Assembly: GCA_030522415.1 (NCBI GenBank)
Contig: CM060131.1
Coordinates: 14,528,703-14,592,702, forward strand
Direction: 5' to 3'
Source: Channallabes apus
Taxonomy: Eukaryota > Chordata > Actinopteri > Siluriformes > Clariidae
DNA: 64,000 bases
The position numbers were made by a program, and so were the translations under genes. This document shows, piece after piece, positions 37,443 through 47,900 of the stretch. Under the pieces are notes generated by a model that was not told where the DNA came from, did not search any database, and saw nothing but the letters and a program-made list of their open reading frames with translations. Position 1 is the first letter of the stretch. Every line of letters starts with the position of its first letter.

Positions 37443-37503
<61 letters not shown>

Positions 37504-37612
37504 GTTAATCAATCAATCAGTCAACCAAGTAACCTATCAACCAATAAACCAATCAATTAATCAACCAACCAACCAATCAATCTACCAACCAACCAATCCA
37601 CCAACTATTGAC

Positions 37613-37647
<35 letters not shown>

Positions 37648-37781
37648 CCCAACCAGTCAACCAATTAACCTATCAACTAATCAACCAATCAATTAATCAA
37701 CCAACCAACCAACCAATCAACCAACCAACCAACCAATCAATCTACCAACCAACCAATCCACCAACTATTGACCCAACCAAC

Positions 37782-37821
<40 letters not shown>

Positions 37822-40800
37822 TACAAAAAAACACCTAAATTTACTTTTTTCCTTTACTTTTTACATATGATTTTTCCTGAAAATCGAGGTATCTTGCAGG
37901 TTCAACTATTCTATCAGAGAGTTTTAAAACAGACCACTTCTTTAAGACTGTAACAAATTTCAAAACTCTGACATGTATCATAAGATTAACATAATTGTTT
38001 TGCAAGCTTCTGAATTAGCCATTATTGTCTTAATCCCCTTTTTCTTTTGTCCCTCTTGTCATTCAGATTATGAAGTATTCTGAGCAGCGGATCCCGACGC
38101 TGAACGAGTACTGTGTTGTGTGTGATGAGCAGCACGTCTTTCAAAATGGCTCCATGCTCAAGGTTTCCCCCCAGTCACTTGACCCACAGACATTATAGCC
38201 TCATTACACCCATTGCTGTGACGTGGTTTATTGTATAATTAAGACGGGGTGTATTTATTCTCTCTAGTAATGTGGTAATCTTTCTTTCAGCCTGCAGTCT
38301 GCACCAGAGAGCTTTGTGTGTTCTCTTTTTACACTTTGGGAGTGATGTCAGGTGCAGCTGAAGAGGTGGCTACAGGAGCTGAGGTACACACACACATAAA
38401 TATACAGTATAAGCATTTAACATACTTGCAATTACAGTACATGTGCACACATACAGGGTTATAGACCTTTCATACTCTGCTGCACTTGCGAACCATGTTA
38501 GAGGATTAGCAGCACAATCTAGCTGTAAAAGCTACACACAGTTAATGGATGAACCAACCATCTCCATTACCAGAGGTAGAAGGTACCGTATATGCACTTT
38601 GGTACTGCACATATTTCACATATCTGTACTCTACTTAAGCATTTCTATTAGACCATACTCTAAAGTACAGCAAATATCTGTACTCCTACTTAACTACATT
38701 TCTTCACGCTATTGCATTAACTAACCACATTGCTTTGTGGTATTTAAAGTGGGAAAGTCACCACCTGGCAGCATGGTGGCTCAGTGGTTAGCACTGTCGC
38801 CTTGCACCTCCAGGGTACAGGTTTGAGTCCCACCTCAGGTCTGTCTGCATGGAGTTTGGATGTCCTCACCATGCTTGGTGGGTTTTCTCTGTGTACTCCA
38901 GTTTCCTCTTAGAGTCCAAAGAGATGCAGACTAGGCTAATTGGCATTCCCAAATTGCCCGTAGTGTTTATCTGTGTGTGCTCTGCGATGGATTGGCACCA
39001 TATCGAGGGTGTACCCTGCTTTGTGCTATTAAGTATCCTGGGATAGGCTTCAGGCCTCCCGCAACCCTGTATAGATGATGAGGGAGTGAGTGATGCCACC
39101 ACCTGCTGACTATTGTGCATAATTACATAAGTGACTTGCCTTTCCTTCGAGATACGCCTAATAATACAACTGCTGTTTAAGATCAGAAGCAGAGCTGGTT
39201 GCAGACAGCAATGCAAAAATGTTGTTGTTTAACACTTGCGCACACAGATAGTAGGGGAATGGTTAACCACCAGGGCCAGGGGTAGCTCAGTGGTTAAGGC
39301 ATTGGACTACGGTTCGGAAGATCCCAGGTTCAAACCCCACAACCACCAAGTTGCCACTGTTGGGCCCTTGAGCAAGGCCCTTAACCCTCAACTGCTCAGA
39401 TGTGTAATGAGATAAAAATGTAAGTCGCTCCGGATAAGAGCATCTGCCAAATGCGTAAATGTAAATGTAAATGTTAACCGACTGGACAATCGTTCCTCTA
39501 AATGCAACTTCTGAATAATGTTCCAAAACAACAACAACAATAATACCCAGAGAGCGCATTCAGGAGCGCACAAGCAGCTTCATAGCACAACCCTGTATCA
39601 TAACACACAGAAGGCCTTACAGTCATTGCTGATTCATCTCTGGTGATGCACATGGTGTGTGTGGGCAGGACGACTGATTCTGAAGTTGGAGAATGCCAGA
39701 AGTGAGTAAGCGTTTCATAAGATGATCGTGACGTGGCGTTTAACATGCACTCATAAAACATTTGACTGGCAGTATGACTCTGTCCATCTGTCATACCTGC
39801 TGTGAAGAAGAAACGAAGATTATAAAACTTCCTGTAGTGTATGATCAGGCAACAGACAACTCAATGACGAGACAACTGATAATATGGAAAGTGTGTATAT
39901 GTTAAAAGGGGGTATCGGAAAGTTCCACAGATCCGATCACTTTGGCCATACGTCCTCCAACCTGGGGATTATCATGGTTAAATCACATGTGAGTAAAGAA
40001 CTGGACTGTTCCGTACGACACACCTGGCAGCAGTGTTGTGAATTGTTCTCTGATCATGCACATGTTGACCGATCTATAGACTTTTTTCTCACATCATGTG
40101 ACTCTGTGAAAATTGCTTTTTATTTTGCAGAAACTATAAATTCACCAACTGTGTGCCTTTTGAAACTGCACATGATGCTTACTGTTCATGTTGTTAGTAG
40201 TCAGATTGCACGTCCTTGCATTTTGTCTTTTACATTTGCATTTTTTTCAAAATTTTTATTATTTTATGCATATCGTAAATACTGTTCTTATGATTTCTGC
40301 TGTTCAAAAATAGCCACAAACCTGATAAAACACCTCCATCATAAATAGACTAATTTTTCCCCCCGTAGTTTTATGAATGAACTCTATAAAAGAGTTACTG
40401 TATTTTAGCAAGTATTGTTGTAATAATTACCTGAGAAATTAAACAAATCTATATGTATGTATGTATATTTGTATCTTCTTGTGTAGGTTGTGGATCTTCT
40501 AGTTGCCATGTGTAGAGCTGCTTTAGAGTCTCCCAGGAAGAGCATCATCTTTGAGCCATATCCCTCGGTAGTCGACCCTAATGACCCCAAAACACTTGCC
40601 TTTAACCCCAAGGTGACTGTCCATCTTCTCTTATGCAATTGGATTATTTTATGCTAATTCTTTTTATAGATTCTATTGTTTATTCAGTCTTTACCATTAA
40701 TTACTCTTTCTGTGTCTATGATATATGTTTGTCCATGGACCTTGGGCCACAGAAGAAAAATTATGAAAGACTGCAGAAGGCACTAGACAGTGTTATGTCA

Positions 40801-43800
40801 ATACGAGAAATGACCCAGGTATGAGTTTGTATTGATGTGAATAGTAACACCAGGTTCTAGTGATAAAGCACTGTTATTCATAGGTCATCTGTTATTATTA
40901 TAAATGAACCAGTCTACAATTTTACAAACAAAAGTCTGTCCTTTTGCTTTTAATTTATTGCAAATGAATCTGCATTTTGCTTTAACTGTCCTATGATGGC
41001 CCCATGTTTTTGCTGTGTGTGTCATTGGAGCAACTGCCATATGAGCGATGAGTGAGTTTGACTTTAGTGTTAATGTCCCATGAGGGATGAGTGAATATGT
41101 TCTTGGAGTTACTTCCCTATGAGGGATGAGTGAGTGTACTGTATCCCTGGTGGTATTACTTTATGAAGGATGAGTTAGTGTGTCCTCGGTGTTACTGCCG
41201 TGTGAGGTATGCATTAATGTGTCCTTGGTGTTACTGTCTTGTGATGTATGCGTGAATGTGTCCTTGGTGTTACTGCCGTGTGAAGAATGAGTGAGTGTGT
41301 CCTTGGTGTTACTTCTTATTGAAGGATAAGTAAGTGTGTCCTTGGAGTAACTGTCCTATGATGGATGAATGAGTTTGTCTTTAGGGTTATTGTCCTATGA
41401 GGGGTGAATCAGGGTGTCCCAGGTGTGACTTTTCTGTGCAGGATGAGTGAATGTGTCTTTGGTGTTACTGCCCAATGACGGTTGAGTGAGTGTATTCTTG
41501 GTGCTACTGCCCTATGAAGTTTGAGTGAGTGTATACAGTAAATTAGCATGTCCATGGAGTAACTGCCCAATGAGGGTTGAGTAAGTGTGTCCTTGGTGTT
41601 ATGGAATTAATAGGGATGAGTGAGTGTGTCCTTCGTGTTATTTTTCTATGAAAGATGAGTAACTGTGTTCTTGGTGTTACTGCCCTTTGAGGGATGAGTG
41701 AGTGTGCCCTTGGAGTAACAGCCTTATGAAGGACGATTGAGTTTGTCTTAAGTGCTATTGTTTCATGAGGAATGCCCTTTGAGTTATGAGTGAGTGTGTC
41801 CTTGGTGTAACTTCTCTATTTGGCATAAGTAAGTGTAAGTCTTTAGTGTAACTGTACTCAGAGGGATGATTGAGGTTGTCTAATGCGGCCCTATGTCATA
41901 TGACTCTTACTGTACTGTTATGGGTTAGTGAGTGTATCTTTGGACTAATGTGCTATGTGCAATTAATGAGTCTGTCGTTAGTGTTAGTCTGCTGTTAGTC
42001 TGAAGAAATGATTGAGTTTAAGGACAACGTTATTATGTCTTTGGTGTATTTGTACAAGGAATGAGGTAGTGCTTTTGTAAATTAAGGAATAAATGCATCA
42101 GTTTTTGTGGCTAGGTGTATAATTGTGGCTCTGTTTATTTTAACAGGGATCCTATCTTGAGATAAAGAAACAAATGGATAAACTCGACCCCCTGGCTCAT
42201 CCTCTATTACAGTGGTAAGTGACATAGGTACATTTTCATATGCAGTTTGTGCAATTCTATACACAGACAATTGTGTTGTTTTTGCTATTTCTTGTGACTT
42301 TTGCAGGATAATATCCAGTAACAGATCTCATATTGTCAAACTGCCTCTGAGTAGGGTATGCTATTCTTTTTTTTTTCTTCTTTTTTTCATTAATGAAATT
42401 CCATACTAATTTGTTCATTGACATTTCATTAAGTTTTATGCTTGTATATTATTCATGTACCTTTTACCTGATTAGTCTGCGCCATATTGTCTGTTTGAGC
42501 AGCAGCTGAAATTTATGCACACGTCCCATCAGTTCTTGCTCCTGAGCAGCCCGCCTGCCAAAGAAGCTCGATTTCGGACAGCAAAGAAGCTCTACGGCAG
42601 CACTTTTGCATTCCAGTGAGCAATTTCATTTTTACTGAACAATTGGTGTCATAACCATGGAGTTTATAACCAAGCTTATATGTAGGTCTATTTACTATGA
42701 GCCTATTCTAGTTAATCAAACCGTCATATACATACAGTAGTCGATATTTAACTGATTACTGATGTGTAAACAAGATCTCAGTACAGATTGCAGTTAAATA
42801 GGATAGAAACAACCACTACATTTATTGAATAATTAGTCCATATAATTAAACCTTATACTCATATAGCATATCCCTCTTTTGTTTTCTACCACTAGTGGTT
42901 CTCATATCGAGAACTGGCACTCTGTTCTGAGAAACGGACTAGTCAACGCCTCCTACACCAAATTACAGGTGTGTATATTTTTACTGAAAGGCGATCTGGT
43001 TCAGAGTCCAGATTGGCTGCTTGACCACTGATAGCAGCTAGTGGCATTGCACTCTTATAGGTCATAAGAGACATGATTGCTGTGCTAACCCTATTGATAT
43101 CAGGGTGATGAGATCGGCTCTGGACTCACAGAAACCTCTGATTTGGATAAAGTTTGGAAAAAGGAATAAATGAATGGATTTAATCTCACTGGTTGTTTTT
43201 TTTTTTTTTTGGTTATATTTTTGTTTTTCACCAAGGAAATACTTTATACAGCAAAATGTATTTGGACATCTCACCATCACATCCATAAGTGCTTTTTGAA
43301 CACCCCTATCCAGATGTATTGCTCCCTCCACACCTCTGGGAAAAGGCTTTCCATTAAATTTTAGAGCTGGGCTGTAGGGATCTGTTCATATTCAGCCACA
43401 AAGGCATTATTAATGTTAGAAACTGAGGTCAAGTGAGAAGATGGTGATCCAGTTCATTACAAAAATGTTCCATGGGGTTGATGTGCAGGACTAGTTCTTC
43501 CACCCCAGCTTTAGCAAATCATATTTTCATGGGCCGCACATTGTCATGCTGGAATAGGTTTGGGTTTGTGGTTCCAATAAAGGGAGTAGGTGTGATGATC
43601 AGGCGTCCACAAACTTTTGACCATATAAGGTAAAACTGTAAGGTGTCAAGCTGTGAATGTCAATGAAGTGATCTGTTTAATCTAAGTTGTTGTTCAATCT
43701 AAGTGTATCAGCTTGGATGTTTTAGTTTTAGCGTTTTAGTCAACGTCAACTAGGGCCACGCCTAACATTCATAGTTAGACTAATATCAGACGATCTTCCT

Positions 43801-44880
43801 TTCTTCAACCCAAGCTGCATGGGGCAGCCTATGGAAAGGGCATCTATCTCAGCCCCATCTCCAGTATATCTTTTGGATATTCAGGTAGGCCTTAATTGTG
43901 TCATGGCTCCATGCGTCTCTATCACGCTCACGTTTTTCTCATCATGTCCTTACAAAGCCATGCTGTTTATATGGTGCTTGTTGATGTGTTTTGCCCAAGT
44001 CTAACATCATTACATTATTTCCCATTGTACATGTGGTTCAGGTCAGTCATTTGTGTCGTTTGTACATTTGTTTAATGTATTTAACCAACAAATACATATC
44101 AGATGTAAGCAAGAACTATGTACCAGATGTGGGGGCGTTCAAATCAAACTGGGACTTTTCTGATGCCATTTCTGCTGAATAAAGATGTAAAACTGACATT
44201 TACAGAAGACACAGTACAGTGAAAAAAGGTTCTCTGCAGTAATACATTTGATTGGTGCAAATGTATTAATTGAGGCTCTACTGTATGTCTGTGAATGACT
44301 ATCCCGTCTGAGATGTCTTGGTGTGTAGTCGTTCCTATGAAGGTGAGATTCAGAGGATGAAATGCCTGATCTCCAGGACATTTCTACATTTTTGGGTCAT
44401 TATAGGAGTTCCTGGGAGAACAGTGTTTCAGACATGAAGCAAGGAGTCTGATCATGGCTCCGGCATACTGAGAAAACTTTATACCTCGTTGGTATACAAG
44501 CACTCGTGAATCACTGGGATAAGTACACTGGGGTAGTAGAGGATTATATAGAGGAATAAAAGTCATTTTTCCTCTCATAACTGTGTTACTTTTATTTGGC
44601 ACAACCAAAGTCCCATTTTGAGTTGAACAACTCATGTGTGAAGATAAAACCTGAGCTTGTGTCGTAATTAAGAGAGAAGTGGTGTTTGTGGTTGCTTTTA
44701 TTTGTGCACAAAGTGGGTTTTATTTTAGTCGGTGTCACAATATGGATAATACTGTATGTTTCATGTGAATCTCCGCCATTAACCAGTCATGCATATTTCA
44801 TGTATCAGCAGTGCTTCATGATGTGTTGCATGGGCCTCAGTGGACATGCTATATGCAAGTCTTGAGTACTATCGCTCAGT

Positions 44881-44911
<31 letters not shown>

Positions 44912-47900
44912 AGGAATGGGAAAAGGACAGCACCGGATGCCAAGTAAAGATGAACTGGTGCAGCGCTATAACCGCATGAATACAATCCCACAGGTAGGAC
45001 CTTCAGTATCTTCAGGAAGGAAACGCAATTGGACTGCAAATATTTTCTTCTTCTCATCTTTCGTTTCTTTTTACAGACTCGCCCGATTCAGTCACGTTTC
45101 CTCCAGAGTCGGAATCTGAACTGCATCGCACTTTGTGAAGGTGAATAGCCCAAACATGTCTAAAACCATTCATAAGCAGACCAGCTTGCTCATTTAGAGC
45201 TAGGTCAGGCAAGATAATATTTCCATTCTAGGAGACCCTAGATCTGTAGTGTTTGCTAGATGGTACTGTAAACTAGTGCAGGAAATGAGTTATTCCCTCT
45301 GTACTGGAGATAGTGTCTGGCCTGCAGATTATTTTTGCAGGTGCAATAAATATTATCGTTTCATCTGCGTTCCTAAAAATAAATCATGACAACTCATTTT
45401 TATTTTAACTTGCATGGTAGGCATAAATATATACGAAAGTTACACAGGACTCATTGGTCTATTTGTCCAGTCGGATTATTTTATATTTAAAGGCTTTAAG
45501 ATTTACACTGTGTACTGAGTTTGTTCCATGGTGGATTTAAGGCCTTAGTCTGAACCAGTCTGCCCAAACATCAGTATCAGGGATAGAAGGGGACATTTAT
45601 GGTATGCTCCTGGGAAAGGGAAATTTCTTGCTGACTACTCTGAAGGAGGGCGGCGCGGTGGTGTAGTGGTTAGCACTGTCGCCTTGCACCTCCAGGGTCT
45701 GGGTTCGATTCCCCGGCCAGGCTCGATTCCCGTCTCTGTGTGCATGGAGTTTGCATGTTCTCCCCGTGCTTGGTGGTTTCCTCTGGGTACTCCGGTTTCC
45801 TCCCACAGTCCAAAGATATGCAGGTTAGGCTAATTGGCGTTCCTAAATTGCCCGTAGTGTGTGATTGGGTGTGTGAGTGTGTGTATGTGTGTGTGCCCTG
45901 CGATGGATTGGCACCCTATCCAGGGTGTACCCCGCCTAGTGCCCGAAGTCTCCTGGGATAGGCTCCAGGTCCCCCCGACCCTGAACACAGGATTAAGCGG
46001 TATAGAGAATGAGTGAGTGAGTGAGTGACTACTCTGAAGGTGGTACAGTAATTGATTTTTTTTATATTATAAGGGACGTTCAAGTCAAACCAGTAATTTA
46101 ATGGTGATAAAAAGCCGATTGGACTCTTAGCCACGGTAAAACATTTGAACGGTGTAATTTTGAAGGAGTCCCTACTACCATGAATGAAGATCCCGGCGAA
46201 GGTGCCTCGGAGGCCACTGTAGTCATTCCAGTGAACATTCAGTCTGAAAATCGATGGATACCAGGTCGCCAATTTGCGGAAGAGACACATCGGTCTGTGG
46301 GAACATTACAGTTATCGCCACATCACCCATTCAGCCCTGACCTCGCTTCAAGGCTTTCCACATGTTTGGGTCATTAAAGGAGTTCCTGGGAGGCCAGCGT
46401 TTCAGTCATCTGATGAGAAAACATTTGATATTCCAGCACTAGGAGTGTATTAGGGAAGCCCTTTGAAGTAGCTCTAACAGTAGTGATGACTTTTCAAATT
46501 CAAATTGAATGGGTTTATATTATGACTTTTACAGAAACACAAATGTAGTGACTCTGTTTTCAGTACTTTTGAGCTTATGTTTCTGCAGTGGGAGTGTATA
46601 ATTTTGGGATGTGTTAGGTTTGGGCTAAGGTCACCTCAGTCAGGTGCTCTTACAGTAGACAAGTTGTTTAGGTTCGCGCTCAAGTGCGATTGCTGTATTA
46701 TTGCCTCACACCAGTGTTTAACTGAAGCAGAGTATCTCCCTGTTTCAATGCGTGTGTTAAATGTTTACTTTTGATATGATCTGTCACAGTGATCACATCC
46801 AAGGACCTTCAGAAACACGGAAACATCTGGGTGTGTCCTGTTTCAGACCACGTGTGCACACGCTTCTTCTTTGTGTGAGTACCTGTGTATGTAACAGTGT
46901 GTCACAGGAAGTGCCTAGTGTGTATGATTTCCAGCAACCATGTCCAGTCATTTCTCACTCTCCCACCAGGGGGAGATGTTGGACCAAACATGATTCCACA
47001 TTTACATCTCTGGTTTAGTTATACAGTATTCCAGAAAAGCACGAGCTGGTCATTTTTGCTTGTAGAATGTTTGCAGTCGATGTCACAGCTCCAGTATCAG
47101 CGATTCACAATGCTTCCTGCTCCGCTACCATTTCATTCACCATTCATTTGTCTTCTCATTAGTTTTCTGTCTGTAAAACTATAAATGCGATAAATGAGAA
47201 GTGTTGTTGAAAAATGAGTCCTTAGTTCATCAACTTATATGGTTATCAGATATGATAATAATAAATGTCTGGCCACTATAAACCTAGCACACAATGAGTA
47301 ATCTTCATGCTTCATGGTAAACAGCACATGTGGCTCGATGGAGAATTTACATTTAAGGAATTTAGGTAACTTGTTATTTGTGTGGAGAAACATGTTATCG
47401 CTGGGGGCATTGCACGAATTTGGGGCAAGAAGCCAGGGTGCGAAGTTTGGACACACCTTCTGATTCCACAGTCTTTCTTGATTTTTATTTCTTTCTACTG
47501 TACATTGTAAATCATTGCTGAAGGCATCCAAAATGTGCAATAATCTCCTTTCAACAGTTGATATTGAGATGTATCTGATATTGAGATGACTCTAATCTGA
47601 GGTGCTGCTGGTCTTGCTTTTCTGGGAAAGTCTTCATGAGAGCCAGTTTTTCATCATTTGATGGGTTTTGCAAATGCACTCGACAATACTGTTCTTGCAA
47701 GAACTTGTTCCAGAACAGCTGACTTTTGTGTATGTTGTTGTTGTTACCTAATGAACTAATTCCATAGGTCTTATTTCATAGTACATACATACATACATAC
47801 ATACATACATACATACATACATACATACATACATACATGCATACATACTGTACATACATACATACATACATACATACATACATACATACATACATACATA

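Noticed and set aside
37608..37838. Gln-Ser-Ile-Asn repeat protein
   Set aside because: Translation of the CAAT array.
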